From Kitasatospora sp. MMS16-BH015 (GTDB lineage: Bacteria > Actinomycetota > Actinomycetes > Streptomycetales > Streptomycetaceae), in NCBI RefSeq assembly GCF_002943525.1, contig NZ_CP025394.1, positions 8,881,001 to 8,945,000 on the forward strand: a DNA stretch of 64,000 nt, in the 5' to 3' direction. Position 1 is the first letter of the stretch, and the number at the start of each line of letters is the position of its first letter. Positions 1-8,521 of the stretch are shown here, in pieces. Below the pieces are notes generated by a model. That model made no database searches. It was not told the origin of the DNA and saw nothing but the letters and a program-made list of their open reading frames with translations. The translations under genes were made by a program, and so were the position numbers.

Positions 1-1
1 C

Positions 2-685
2 AGCAAGCACGAGGTGGCCAGCGTGGCCAGCGTCGGCATCTGGTTCGAGGAGATCCTGATGCAGATGCTGCTCCGGCACGCCTTCGACCGGGACCCGACC
101 AGCGCGCACGTGCAGTACGCGCTCACCGAGATCGCCGACGAGTGCCGGCACTCGGTGATGTTCGCCAAGATGATCTCCTGGATGGGCGCCCCTGCCTACG
201 GCCCCGGCCGGGTCTCGCACGAGCTGGGCCGGTTCTTCAAGGCCACCTCCACGCACAGCCAGACCTTCGGCGGCACCATGTACGTCGAGGAGATCCTGGA
301 CGCCTTCCAGCGCGAGATGATGAACGACGAGGCGCTCCAGCCGATGGTGCGTCAGGTCTCCCGGATCCACGTGATCGAGGAGTCGCGCCACATCACCTAC
401 GCCCGTGAGGAGTTGGTGCGCCGCGACCTCGGCCCGGTGCGCCGCCGGTACGAGCAGCTGCTGCTCGGCCTGGTCATCTTCCGCTCCACCAAGAGCCTGA
501 TCCACCCCCGGGTCTACGCCGCCGTCGGCATCGACCCGGAGGTGGGCCGCCGCGCCGCGCTGGCCAATCCGTACTGGCGGGCCACCAAGGTGGAGATGGC
601 GGCCAAGGCGATCGGCGTGCTCGACCGGGCCGGCCTGGTCGGCCCGGCCAACCGCTGGCTGCTGCGCCGGGTCGGTGTGATCTGA
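2..685 (+). CDS. AurF-like diiron oxygenase (5' end outside window)
   Basis: The reading frame is open from the window edge, so the start lies upstream; the visible part is about 227 residues. It carries the paired diiron ligand motifs of the AurF/p-aminobenzoate N-oxygenase family: EEILMQ, ECRHSVMF, then EEILD and EESRHITYA, in that order and with four-helix-bundle-like spacing. Members oxidise amines or other small substrates with a carboxylate-bridged diiron centre in the cytosol. The visible half has the second-shell Glu-x2-His pairs intact, so the enzyme looks functional. A strong hairpin follows the stop codon. The substrate cannot be told from the sequence, and no pathway genes lie beside it in this window. 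Confidence 0.85.
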   Translation, partial: SKHEVASVASVGIWFEEILMQMLLRHAFDRDPTSAHVQYALTEIADECRHSVMFAKMISWMGAPAYGPGRVSHELGRFFKATSTHSQTFGGTMYVEEILDAFQREMMNDEALQPMVRQVSRIHVIEESRHITYAREELVRRDLGPVRRRYEQLLLGLVIFRSTKSLIHPRVYAAVGIDPEVGRRAALANPYWRATKVEMAAKAIGVLDRAGLVGPANRWLLRRVGVI

Positions 686-710
686 CCGGATCCGGTGGCG
701 GTGCGGGACT

Positions 711-744
711 GTCGGTGGGGCCGTTGGAGAGCGGCCCCACCGAC
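711..744 (+). terminator. Hairpin terminator after the diiron oxygenase
   Basis: A perfect 13-bp inverted repeat (arms 711-723 and 732-744) with an 8-nt loop starts 25 bp after the stop codon. There is no long T run, which is usual for GC-rich actinobacterial terminators. Confidence 0.7.
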
Positions 745-781
745 CGACTGCGTCAGCCGCCCGTCAGCCGCCCGGCCGGCG

Positions 782-846
782 GCTCGGGTCAGCTGCTCAG
801 GTCAGCGGCTCGGGTCAGCGGCTCGGGTCAGTGGCTCAGGTGGGCG
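782..846. repeat. 13-bp tandem repeat, about five copies, across a stop codon
   Basis: Five consecutive 13-bp units (782, 795, 808, 821, 834) of the form GCTCGGGTCAGCG, each differing by 0-3 bases. The stop codon of the downstream-facing minus-strand gene (828-830) lies in the fourth unit, and the adjacent units carry equivalent in-frame TGA triplets or near-copies of them. Confidence 0.8.
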
Positions 847-1784
847 GTGAGCAGGTTGGGGTCGGTGCCGCCGTAGGCGGCGTCGGTCACGTAGACGGTG
901 CCGCCGCGGACGGCGACCGAGGTCGGATTGGTGAGGCCGTCGGCGGCGGTGAGCACGATGGTGTGGCTGCCGTCGGGGCGGACCAGGGCCACCTCGGCGA
1001 GCGGGTTGAGGGTGGCCAGCAGGGTGTCGCCCTGGCCGGTGAAGGCGAAGTCGTCGATCGAGGTCAGCCCGGTGGCGCGGACCTGCGGGTCGCCGGCCTG
1101 GCCGTGGCAGTCGACCGGGTAGCGGACCAGGGTGCCCTTGGCCATGTTGGAGGCCCAGAGCGCGCCGTTGTGCAGCTTCAGCCCGTTGGCCCCGAAGGGG
1201 TTGTCCGCCGTGCCCGACAGTTCGGGCGTCCGGGCCCAGACGGTCGGGGCGCCGCCGTGCAGCGGGATCCGCCAGATCAGGCTGCGGGCCGAGTCGGTGG
1301 CGTAGATCAGGCCGTGCAGCTCGTCCAGGGCCATCCCGTTGGCGAAGGTGTCGGTGGGCAGCGCGGCCACGCGGCTCGGGGCTCCGCCGGGGGGCAGCCG
1401 CCAGATGCCGGTCAGGTCGGCGGTGCCGGTGCTGTACGCGGTGTACAGCGTACCGTCCCAGGCGCGGACCAGACCGGTGATCAACTGCTGTCCGGAGAAC
1501 GGGGTGTTGACCCCGCCGTCGGCCGGCGCGGGCAGGGTGGCCAGCACGGTGGTGTGCCCGGTGCGGTCGACCCGGGCGAGCTGGTCGGAGTAGGAGAGCG
1601 AGAGGTCGATCGAACCGTCCGGCTCCAGTGCGATGTTCTCCGGCATCTGGAGCGCCGACTGGTCGAAGTGGGTGAGGATGTGCGGGTCGGAGACGGGCGC
1701 GGTGGCCGCCCCGGCCAGACCCGGCAGACCCAGGGCGAGCGCGGCGGCCAGCAACAGTGGCAGCGCCGACTTCCTCGACAGCAT
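828..1784 (-). CDS. Secreted SMP-30/gluconolactonase-like beta-propeller protein
   Basis: A 318-residue protein. The ATG at 1784 is chosen because GGGGG precedes it at good spacing and it begins a clear Sec signal peptide (MLSRKSALPLLLAAALALGL, cleavage near AGA-AT). The mature part has repeated blades with patterns such as PENIALEPDG, ITGLVRAWDGTLY, NGMALDELHGLIYATD and NGLKLHNGALWASN, as in SMP-30/NHL-type six-bladed propellers. It probably acts outside the cell as a lactonase-like or binding protein; the substrate is unknown. The coding sequence ends inside a 13-bp tandem repeat. The longer upstream open frame has no start signal or protein-like character and was excluded. Confidence 0.8.
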   Translation of the reverse strand: MLSRKSALPLLLAAALALGLPGLAGAATAPVSDPHILTHFDQSALQMPENIALEPDGSIDLSLSYSDQLARVDRTGHTTVLATLPAPADGGVNTPFSGQQLITGLVRAWDGTLYTAYSTGTADLTGIWRLPPGGAPSRVAALPTDTFANGMALDELHGLIYATDSARSLIWRIPLHGGAPTVWARTPELSGTADNPFGANGLKLHNGALWASNMAKGTLVRYPVDCHGQAGDPQVRATGLTSIDDFAFTGQGDTLLATLNPLAEVALVRPDGSHTIVLTAADGLTNPTSVAVRGGTVYVTDAAYGGTDPNLLTAHLSH

Positions 1785-1834
1785 TCGGTTCCCCCGTTCG
1801 GCTGTGGGCCGCAGGCTTGCGGCCCGCGCCAACT

Positions 1835-2365
1835 CTAGGGGGAGGGAGGCGAGTTGCGGGAGGGCTCGGTGGGTGGATGACGGGAGGGGTCGGTCAGCAT
1901 GCCGACCCAGTCGCCGCTCTCGGCGCGGACCAGCTCCTCGACCCGGGTGGTCAGCAGGGTGCCCGCCGTGGCCCGGTCCTGGTACGGCGCCGCGCCGGTG
2001 CTCCAGGCCACCACCTCGCCCTGGAGCTGGACCAGGTACCGGCTGTGCCGGATCCAGTTGTCGCCCCAGCGGAAGAGCTGGCGGGCACCGGTGCCCGCCG
2101 CCACCAGCGCGCCGAGCACGGCGGGCACCACGGCGGGTGCGCCCGCCGCGATGGTGGCCGGCACGGCGGCGCCGAGCAGCAGCACCGCCGCCTCGGAGAG
2201 GTGGTGGCCGAGGCGGTGCCGCCGGGCCTGGATCTCGTACCAGCTGATCCGCTCCGGCACGCTCGGCGGCAGCCCCTCGCCGTGCGGCCCGCGCAGCCGG
2301 GCCCACCAGTGGTCGGCTGCGGAGGAGTGGGCGGCCGGGTCCGGGCCGAAACTGGCGATGGTCAT
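1835..2365 (-). CDS. DUF4231 domain membrane protein
   Basis: A 176-residue protein with an N-terminal soluble part (WYEIQARRHRLGHHLSE), then two hydrophobic segments (about residues 60-95), then a charged part ending in RQLFRWGDNWIRHSRYLVQL. This is the layout of DUF4231 proteins, small two-TM proteins of unknown role that are often found near stress or conflict genes. The ATG at 2365 is the first start in the protein-like part of the frame. The 50 bp to the next downstream gene (signal-peptide start at 1784) allow cotranscription. Function unknown. Confidence 0.7.
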   Translation of the reverse strand: MTIASFGPDPAAHSSAADHWWARLRGPHGEGLPPSVPERISWYEIQARRHRLGHHLSEAAVLLLGAAVPATIAAGAPAVVPAVLGALVAAGTGARQLFRWGDNWIRHSRYLVQLQGEVVAWSTGAAPYQDRATAGTLLTTRVEELVRAESGDWVGMLTDPSRHPPTEPSRNSPPSP

Positions 2366-2501
2366 GGCGCAGACCTTACCGCCGGGGCGCCGCACCGGTG
2401 TTGGCGGGTGCGGCGCCCCGGCGGGGTGGCCCGACGGCGGGCTCGGCTCCCGGCGGGGTGGGTGCGTCCTCGGGCGGGTGCGTCCTCGGGCGGGTGCCGG
2501 G

Positions 2502-3284
2502 TCAGAGCGGGAGCAGGTCCGGGCGCTTGGCCGAGAGGTTGTCGCCCGAGGACTCGCCGCGCAGGCGGCGGGTGACCCAGGGGAGCAGGTGCTCGCGGGC
2601 CCACTGGACGTTCTCACGGCGGGCGTCGGCCGCGGTCTGCTCGGCCTGGGCCGGCCAGGGGGCCTCCGGGTCCTCCTCGGTGGTGAGGCCGAGCGAGCGG
2701 GCGGCCAGCAGGGCGACCCGCTGGTGGCCCTCGGGGGAGAGGTGCAGTCGGTCCTCGCTCCAAGCCCGCTTGTCGTGCACCGACTTGAGCGCCCAGAGGT
2801 CGGCCACCACGCAGCCGTTGCGGTCCGCGATGGCCCGCAGGTGGCCGTTGTAAGTGGCGATCTTGCCGCGGAGCAGGCCGAGCACCGGCACGCCGCGGGT
2901 GTCGAAGCCGGTGGCCACCAGCACCGTGCCGGCCTGCTCGCGCAGCCGCAGCACGGCGGTCTCGAAGCGCTCGGCGACCTCGTCCGGGTCGCTGCCCGGG
3001 CGCAGGATGTCGTTGCCGCCCGCGCAGAAGGTCACCAGCTCGGGCTGCAACTGCTCGATCTGGGGCACCTGTTCGGCGACGATCTGGTCGAGCAGACGGC
3101 CGCGCACGGCGAGGTTCGCGTAGCGGAAGTCGCCGTCGGGGCGCTGCCCCGCGAGGAGGCCGGCCAGGCGGTCGGCCCAGCCGGCGTAGCGCCCGTCCGG
3201 GCCGGGGTCGTTGAGGCCCTCGGTGAAGCTGTCGCCGAGGGCGGCGTACGAACGTGGGGCAAAGGTCTCCTGGTGGTCAGCCAT
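2502..3284 (-). CDS. SGNH/GDSL-family hydrolase
   Basis: A 260-residue cytosolic esterase/lipase-fold protein without a signal peptide. Block I GDSFTEG holds the nucleophile Ser19; a Gly-containing block (LAVRGRLLDQI) and block III (CAGGNDIL) form the oxyanion hole; block V (DRLHLSPEGH) near residue 200 supplies the Asp-x-x-His pair. All four SGNH blocks are intact. The natural substrate is not predictable. The gene is preceded by a perfect inverted repeat (3312-3329). The neighbours on the same strand (acylase upstream, DUF4231 downstream) do not suggest a pathway. Confidence 0.9.
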   Translation of the reverse strand: MADHQETFAPRSYAALGDSFTEGLNDPGPDGRYAGWADRLAGLLAGQRPDGDFRYANLAVRGRLLDQIVAEQVPQIEQLQPELVTFCAGGNDILRPGSDPDEVAERFETAVLRLREQAGTVLVATGFDTRGVPVLGLLRGKIATYNGHLRAIADRNGCVVADLWALKSVHDKRAWSEDRLHLSPEGHQRVALLAARSLGLTTEEDPEAPWPAQAEQTAADARRENVQWAREHLLPWVTRRLRGESSGDNLSAKRPDLLPL

Positions 3285-3311
3285 GAGCTGAATAGTTCAC
3301 TGTTTGAAGTG

Positions 3312-3329
3312 ACCTACGCCACCGTAGGT
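3312..3329 (-). promoter_or_regulatory. Inverted repeat upstream of the SGNH hydrolase gene
   Basis: ACCTACG and CGTAGGT form perfect 7-bp arms around a 4-bp centre (CCAC), 28 bp upstream of the hydrolase ATG. It is the right size for a dimeric repressor operator or a 5' leader hairpin; no regulator gene sits beside it. Confidence 0.4.
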
Positions 3330-3354
3330 GGGCGATTGCGCAGGGTGAGATTGG

Positions 3355-3396
3355 CCACGGCGGCCGACCGTGTCAGGTCAGGGCCGGCCACCGTGG
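3355..3396 (-). terminator. Possible terminator after the penicillin-acylase gene
   Basis: A 12-bp inverted repeat with one mismatch (arms 3355-3366 and 3385-3396) lies 23 bp beyond the TAG stop of the acylase gene. The loop is 18 nt, which makes it weaker than the other hairpins in the window. Confidence 0.45.
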
Positions 3397-3418
3397 AGTT
3401 CGGGGGTGTCTGCCGGTT

Positions 3419-6265
3419 CTACCGGTGGCTCGCGAAGGAGACCACCTGCTGGTAGGTCGGGCGGTTCTGCCAGGTGGTGCGGTTGTCGGTGACGCCGCCG
3501 AGCGGGCGCTGGACGATGGTGTCGGCGCACCACTGGTCGCCGGCCGCGCAGCCGCCGTCGTCGCCGGGGTAGACCTGGGCCGGGGTCTGGGCGGCGGCCT
3601 GGCCGAGGGTGGTCAGCAGCACCGTGCGGCAGGCCGCCAGGTCACCGCCGCCGCAGTACGGCTGGGCCAGCGGGCCCGCGACGTGGTCGCCGAGCAGCGA
3701 GCGGAGGTCCTTGTCGACATAGCTCCACCAGCCGTACTGGAAGGAGGAACCCTTGTGCGGGATCGACTCGTTGGCGCTCACTCCGCCGCTGGTCGGGCCG
3801 GTCTGGCCGCCGGAGGGCGACTCGTTGATCTGCAGGGCGCCGGTCAGCGCGCCGAACAGCTGGTCGCCGAGGCCGGGCCGGAAGACGCCGTCGGCCAGCA
3901 GCGGCCACCAGGCGTCCATGGTGCGGATGGCGTCGGCGTTCGCGTACACGTGGCTGCCCGCCGTGGTCTCCCGGCGCTGCGAGCCGGCCGTCTCCCAGTT
4001 GGTCAACTGGGCGACGAGGGAGGCGAGTTTGGGATCCGTGACGGGAGAGCTGGTGATCACCCGGAGGATCTCCGGCAGCACGTCCTCACCGCGAAGGTCG
4101 GCCACCGCCGCGCCCTCCATCGCCTGCACGAGGGTCGAACGGGTCACCTTGGCACTGCCCTTGAGCAGGTCCTTGACCCGGTCGTCGAGCAGGTTGCCGC
4201 GGTGCACCGAGCCGTTGCCGAAGCCGGCGGAGGTGTACTGGGAGGCCTGCTTGTTGTTCCAGGAGATGTAGTAGTCCTGGTCCACCGACTGCGGGTGCTG
4301 GGCCGGCGGGGTGTACTGCGCGGTGTTGCCGGCCGGGCTCAGGCCCTGCCACTCGTAGGCCGGCAGGCCCCAGGTGGGCAGGCCGCCGTCCACCCCCGGG
4401 GCGCGGACGGGGTTGCTGCCGGAGTTGTAGTAGGCGATGTGCGCGGAGTCGGCGTAGAACCAGTTGAAGGTGTAGTTGATGTTCTGCGCCGCCTGCTGGA
4501 AGCTCGCCGGATCGTGCACCGCACCGGGGTCGTTGAGCATCTGGAAGCCGATGATGGAGTCGGCCTCGTGCCGGTAGGTGGAGCGCAGCGAGGTGAAGGC
4601 GACGGGCTTGCCGCCGACGGTGCCGCGGGCCTGCACCAGGCCGTAGTTCGACCGGTACATCACCAGCGAGTACGACCCGGCGGCGGTGGAGTCGGCCGTG
4701 GTCGGGCTCCAGGAGTCCTGCCGCACCAGCTTGTCGAACGGGGTGCAGGTGCCGTGCCAGAGGTAAGAGTTGGAGGCCAGTGTCGCCGGCGAACCGTCGG
4801 TGGTGCAGAGCGGCACCGCGTAGGTGTCGGTGATGTCCTGCCCGGCCGAGGTGGCGCTCCAGGCGTAGTCCTGCCCGCGCCCGAGCTGCACGTAGAAGCT
4901 GAGCCCGGCGAAGGCGGCGCCCCGGGCGCTGATGCCCGGGCCCTGGAGCTCCTCCAGCATCAGCAGCTGCGGCGCGAAGTACCCGGTCTGCGGCCCGAAG
5001 ACGGCCACCGGGTGCCCATCGGCGGTGTGACTGCCGCCCACCAGCAGCGCGTTGGACATCCCGTGCTTGGCCGTCAGCAGGTTGCCCGGCAGCACGCCGG
5101 GGGCCTTGGTGCTCTTCAGCCCGGCCGAACCGGTGGCGTCGTAGATCAGCTGCTCCGGCACCACCGAACCCGGGTCGGGCATGGCCACGCCCTGTGGGTC
5201 GTCCGGCACGGTGGCGTACGGGAACTGCTGGCCGTCGTGCAGGGTCTGCACGGCCTCCGGGTCGTCCGCCTCGCGCAGCGACTTCCAGGCCGCGTCGCCG
5301 GCGTCCTTGCCGTAGCGCGCCTCGGCGGCCAGCTTGACCTGGGCGGAGGCGAGTTCGCCACCGCCGCCGGCGCCGAAGAGCGCGCCGACCACGGAGGCCA
5401 GCGCGACCAGGTCGGTCAGCTTGAACTGGTCGATCCCGCCCGCGTTGGTGATCGGGTTGATGTGCCCGGTCAGGTCGTACTCGCCGGGGAAGTAGCGGCC
5501 GTTGTACGACTGCGAGATGTACAGGTTGATACCGTCCAGGTAGGCCTGGGCGTCGGACAGCGCCTGCCGGGCCCGGTCGCCCTGGTTGGAGATGGCGTCG
5601 ATCTGGCTCTGCAGCTCGGCCTCGGTGTACGGCGCGGCCTGCCAGAAGCTCTGCTCCAGCTGCCGGTTGGCGGCGGCGCCGCCCGCGAAGCCGGAGAGCT
5701 CGCCGCGCCCGACGTGCCGGAACAGGTCCATCAGCCAGAGCCGGTCCTGCGCGGCGGCGTAGCCCGCGCCGAACTCGGTGCCGGAGCGGGTGGTGCCGGT
5801 GATGTGCGGGACGCCGGTGGCCTTGTCGCGGACGATGGTCACGTCGGAGCGGGGCGAGGTGGTGCTGGCGACCTGGGCGGCCGGCACGCCGAAGGAGGAG
5901 TCGTTGAAGAAGCTGTTCAACTGACTGTCCGTCAGGGACGGGTAGGCGGCGGCCAGGGCGGCGTAGGGGCCGAGCTGGTCGTCGGTGTGCGCGGGGCGGG
6001 TGCCGAAGGCCTTGTTGCCGAGGATGTCGGCGAGGGTGGCGTTGCCGTTCTCGCCGGGCGGCAGGATGTCGGAGCAGCGGCCGCCGCAGTAGTCCAGGGT
6101 GGTGGCGTGGCCGGTGGCGGCTCCGGCCGGTACGGCGGCCAGGGCGGTGGTGGTGAGCAGCGCGCCCGCGAGGACGGCGGCCACGAGCTTGAGCCTGCTC
6201 GGCCGGATTCTCGCGGTGAGTCTCGGCGGGATGGTGAGGGTGCGTGGGCGGGTGCGTGGGGGCAT
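3419..6265 (-). CDS. Secreted penicillin-acylase family Ntn hydrolase
   Basis: A 948-residue precursor. The ATG at 6265 follows a near-perfect GGAGGAG ribosome site. A twin-Arg-poor Sec-type signal (about residues 22-50, hydrophobic VAAVLAGALLTTTALAA) is followed by an alpha-chain region containing RDKATGVPHITG and AGYAAAQDRLWLMDLFR, typical of this family. The autocatalytic cleavage site is at HGM-SNALLVGG, making Ser404 the N-terminal nucleophile of the beta chain. The beta chain has the family's FGPQTGYFAPQ and YNSGSNPVRAPGVDGGLPTWG elements. Family members cleave amides such as penicillins, acyl-homoserine lactones or lipopeptides; which applies here is not visible. The protein should be exported and self-processed into two chains. 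Confidence 0.92.
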   Translation of the reverse strand: MPPRTRPRTLTIPPRLTARIRPSRLKLVAAVLAGALLTTTALAAVPAGAATGHATTLDYCGGRCSDILPPGENGNATLADILGNKAFGTRPAHTDDQLGPYAALAAAYPSLTDSQLNSFFNDSSFGVPAAQVASTTSPRSDVTIVRDKATGVPHITGTTRSGTEFGAGYAAAQDRLWLMDLFRHVGRGELSGFAGGAAANRQLEQSFWQAAPYTEAELQSQIDAISNQGDRARQALSDAQAYLDGINLYISQSYNGRYFPGEYDLTGHINPITNAGGIDQFKLTDLVALASVVGALFGAGGGGELASAQVKLAAEARYGKDAGDAAWKSLREADDPEAVQTLHDGQQFPYATVPDDPQGVAMPDPGSVVPEQLIYDATGSAGLKSTKAPGVLPGNLLTAKHGMSNALLVGGSHTADGHPVAVFGPQTGYFAPQLLMLEELQGPGISARGAAFAGLSFYVQLGRGQDYAWSATSAGQDITDTYAVPLCTTDGSPATLASNSYLWHGTCTPFDKLVRQDSWSPTTADSTAAGSYSLVMYRSNYGLVQARGTVGGKPVAFTSLRSTYRHEADSIIGFQMLNDPGAVHDPASFQQAAQNINYTFNWFYADSAHIAYYNSGSNPVRAPGVDGGLPTWGLPAYEWQGLSPAGNTAQYTPPAQHPQSVDQDYYISWNNKQASQYTSAGFGNGSVHRGNLLDDRVKDLLKGSAKVTRSTLVQAMEGAAVADLRGEDVLPEILRVITSSPVTDPKLASLVAQLTNWETAGSQRRETTAGSHVYANADAIRTMDAWWPLLADGVFRPGLGDQLFGALTGALQINESPSGGQTGPTSGGVSANESIPHKGSSFQYGWWSYVDKDLRSLLGDHVAGPLAQPYCGGGDLAACRTVLLTTLGQAAAQTPAQVYPGDDGGCAAGDQWCADTIVQRPLGGVTDNRTTWQNRPTYQQVVSFASHR

Positions 6266-6414
6266 GCCAGCTCCTCCGTTGAGGCTACGGGGAGTTGAGA
6301 CGGTAAGTCGGCTACTGGCCGGTTGGCTAGTGGCGTGCATGCCATTTCTGAGGATGGCTCATGTTTGTCGAATCGCCGCCGGTCGGCGGTGAGTTGGTGA
6401 TCGACCCTGATCGG

Positions 6415-7347
6415 TCAGTGCTTCGGGGTGGTCGGCCAGGCGCTCAGCTCCAGGCGGCTGCGGAAACTCAGCTCCACGCCCGTCACCGGGTCGGTGAACT
6501 CGAGTTCGGCGGCGAGGAGTTGGAGCGGGTCGCGGAAGTCGTCCGGGGCGGTCTCGGGCAGCACCTCGGGGTAGAGCGGGTCGCCCAGGATCGGGATGCC
6601 CAGGCTGCACAGGTGGAGCCGGAGCTGGTGGGTGCGGCCGGTATGGGGGAGCAGCCGGTAGAGGCCGAGGCCCGCGCGGTGGTCGAGCAGCTCCACCCGG
6701 CTCTCGCTGTTCGGCTCGCCCGGCACCTCGCGGGCGGCCAGCTCGCCGCGCTCCTTGAGGATCCGGCTGCGCACGGTGCGGGGCAGCTCCAGCTCGGGGC
6801 GGAAGGGGGCGACGGCCCGGTAGGCCTTGCGGACCAGCCGGTCCTGGAAGAGGCCCTGGTAGGCGCCGCGCAGCTCCGGCCGGAGCACGAAGAGGGCGAG
6901 GCCGGCGGTGAGCCGGTCGAGCCGGTGGGCCGGGCTGAGCGCGGGCAGGTCGAGCTCGCGGCGCAGCTTGGCCAGCGCGGTCTCGGTGACGTGCCGCCCG
7001 CGCGGGGTCATGGCGAGGAAGTGCGGCTTGTCGACGACCAGGATCCGCTCGTCCCGGTGCAGCACGGTGAGCGGGAAGGGCACCGGGGTCTCCGGCGCGA
7101 GCTCGCGGTGGTACCAGAGGTGGGCCCCCGGCACGAAGGGCGCGTCGACGGCGAGCGGCCCGGCCACCCCGTGCACGGCTCCCTCGGCGAACATCGCGTC
7201 GATCAGTTCGGCGGGCACCGGCAGGCGCTCGACCAGGTGGTCCCGCACGGTGACCCACGGTCCCTCCCAGGGCAGGCGCAGCCGCACGGGGTCGATCCCG
7301 TGCCGCTGCGGGAGCGGCGCGGGGGGCACGGCGGATCTGCGTCTCAT
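6415..7347 (-). CDS. RluA-family pseudouridine synthase
   Basis: A 310-residue RNA-modifying enzyme. The central block PAHRLDRLTAGLALF contains the catalytic Asp of the HRLDR motif used to form the covalent uridine adduct; LLPHTGRTHQLRLHL and GDPLY are the usual later motifs. The N-terminal region with WEGPWVTVRDHLVERLPVP resembles an S4-like leader but is divergent. The ATG at 7347 is preferred over one 33 bp upstream because GTGGAG precedes it. It isomerises uridine in rRNA or tRNA; the site cannot be assigned. It stands alone, with a 488-bp gap upstream. Confidence 0.9.
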   Translation of the reverse strand: MRRRSAVPPAPLPQRHGIDPVRLRLPWEGPWVTVRDHLVERLPVPAELIDAMFAEGAVHGVAGPLAVDAPFVPGAHLWYHRELAPETPVPFPLTVLHRDERILVVDKPHFLAMTPRGRHVTETALAKLRRELDLPALSPAHRLDRLTAGLALFVLRPELRGAYQGLFQDRLVRKAYRAVAPFRPELELPRTVRSRILKERGELAAREVPGEPNSESRVELLDHRAGLGLYRLLPHTGRTHQLRLHLCSLGIPILGDPLYPEVLPETAPDDFRDPLQLLAAELEFTDPVTGVELSFRSRLELSAWPTTPKH

Positions 7348-7835
7348 GCGCTCCACCCTAGGGCCTCTCTTGCGGAGCACGCCGGGCGGCCGCCGCCGGG
7401 ACGATCCGGAGCATTCCGAGGTGGCCGGTGGACGGTGGACGGTGGACGGTGGCCGGTGAGGCGGAATGGGGAGGATGGGACCGCAGTGGAATGGAACGCC
7501 GTCGAACCTTCCTCGTACGGATCAACTGTTGTACTATCACCGGTAGTTGTCTGACGTGTGCACAGCCACCTGGGTACCGGTGGGTGCATCGGACCCCTCG
7601 GGTGCGAGGGGTTGTCGGTCCGGGATTGAGTGTGATCGGCCGATGTCGTGTGGAGATCCGACGGAGTAACCGGGCTGCTCGATCATGTGTTCGGCCCGAT
7701 GTTCGCGAGAAGACCACAATCCAGCTGCCGCCCTCGTCCGGCGTGCCCGGTGGTCACACCGCCTGCACGGAGTCCGTCAGGGGGGCGAGGAACGTGGACG
7801 GATATCGGACCGAAAGCTCAACGGAGGTAGCCATC
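7348..7835. other. Non-coding gap between divergent genes
   Basis: No convincing gene in 488 bp. It holds a short 7-bp tandem array (GTGGACG units, about 7428-7455), a TACTAT -10-like hexamer at 7532-7537 facing the DoxX gene, and a perfect 8-bp-arm hairpin with a 4-nt loop at 7593-7612 that would lie in the long 5' leader of that gene. Confidence 0.5.
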
Positions 7836-8369
7836 ATGGCGCAAATCCAGTCCCTGGCGGGGCTGCAGAAGGCCATCCACCGTCAGGTGCGCGCCCGCGC
7901 GATGACGGTGCTGCGCTGGACGGTCGGCGTGGTGTACATCTGGTTCGGCGCGCTCAAGCTCTTCAACGTGACACCGGTCGGACAGCTGGTCAAGGACGCC
8001 GTGCCCTTCCCGACCCCGAGCTGGTTCGTCCCGGCGCTGGGCGCGCTGGAGATCGTGATGGGCCTCTGGTTCCTCACCGCGCGGCAGCTGCACCGGCTGC
8101 TGCCGCTGTTCGTGGTGCACATGCTGGGCACCTTCTCGGTGCTGATCTTCCTGCCAGGTGTGGCCTACCAGCACCACCAGCCCTGGGAGTTGAGCATGAC
8201 CGGCGAGTTCGTGGTGAAGAACATCGTGCTCCTCACCGCCGGGCTGATCGTCTGTGTGCAGCCTCGGGGGATCCTGCCGGGGCTGCCCGCGACGGCGGCC
8301 CACGCGCAGGGTCCGGCCGGGGCGGAGCAGTCGCGCGGCGAGAAGGTCGGGGTCGGCGCCCGGCACTGA
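7836..8369 (+). CDS. DoxX-like integral membrane protein
   Basis: A 177-residue protein starting at an ATG with an ACGGAGGTAG ribosome site; longer in-frame extensions upstream lack any start signal. It has four predicted membrane helices: WTVGVVYIWFGALKLF, PALGALEIVMGLWFL, LLPLFVVHMLGTFSVLIFL and NIVLLTAGLIVCV. The WFGALKLF element of helix 1 and the whole layout fit the DoxX/YkgB-like group, linked in some bacteria to membrane redox or stress roles. The last 40 residues are hydrophilic. It is monocistronic, followed by a strong bidirectional hairpin. Confidence 0.8.
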   Translation: MAQIQSLAGLQKAIHRQVRARAMTVLRWTVGVVYIWFGALKLFNVTPVGQLVKDAVPFPTPSWFVPALGALEIVMGLWFLTARQLHRLLPLFVVHMLGTFSVLIFLPGVAYQHHQPWELSMTGEFVVKNIVLLTAGLIVCVQPRGILPGLPATAAHAQGPAGAEQSRGEKVGVGARH

Positions 8370-8388
8370 GCGCTCCCCTCGAAAGCCG

Positions 8389-8433
8389 CACGGTGGTGGC
8401 CCGGGACCTGTTCCGTCCCGGGCCACCACCGTG
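8389..8433. terminator. Bidirectional terminator, perfect 19-bp stem
   Basis: Arms 8389-8407 and 8415-8433 are perfectly complementary with a 7-nt loop. It lies between convergent genes (DoxX ends 8369, HTH-MurA ends 8522) and can serve both. Confidence 0.85.
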
Positions 8434-8521
8434 TCCGCGCTGCCGTCCGTCGCCGTGTCCGCGCTGCCGGCGCCGCGGACGCGCTGCCGGCGCCAGGCCG
8501 GTGCCGCGCGTCGCCGATGGC

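Noticed and set aside
3425..6298. 957-codon open frame antisense to the penicillin acylase gene
   Set aside because: It is a GC-bias shadow: Gly/Val/Arg-rich, no domain, while the opposite strand has full family motifs.
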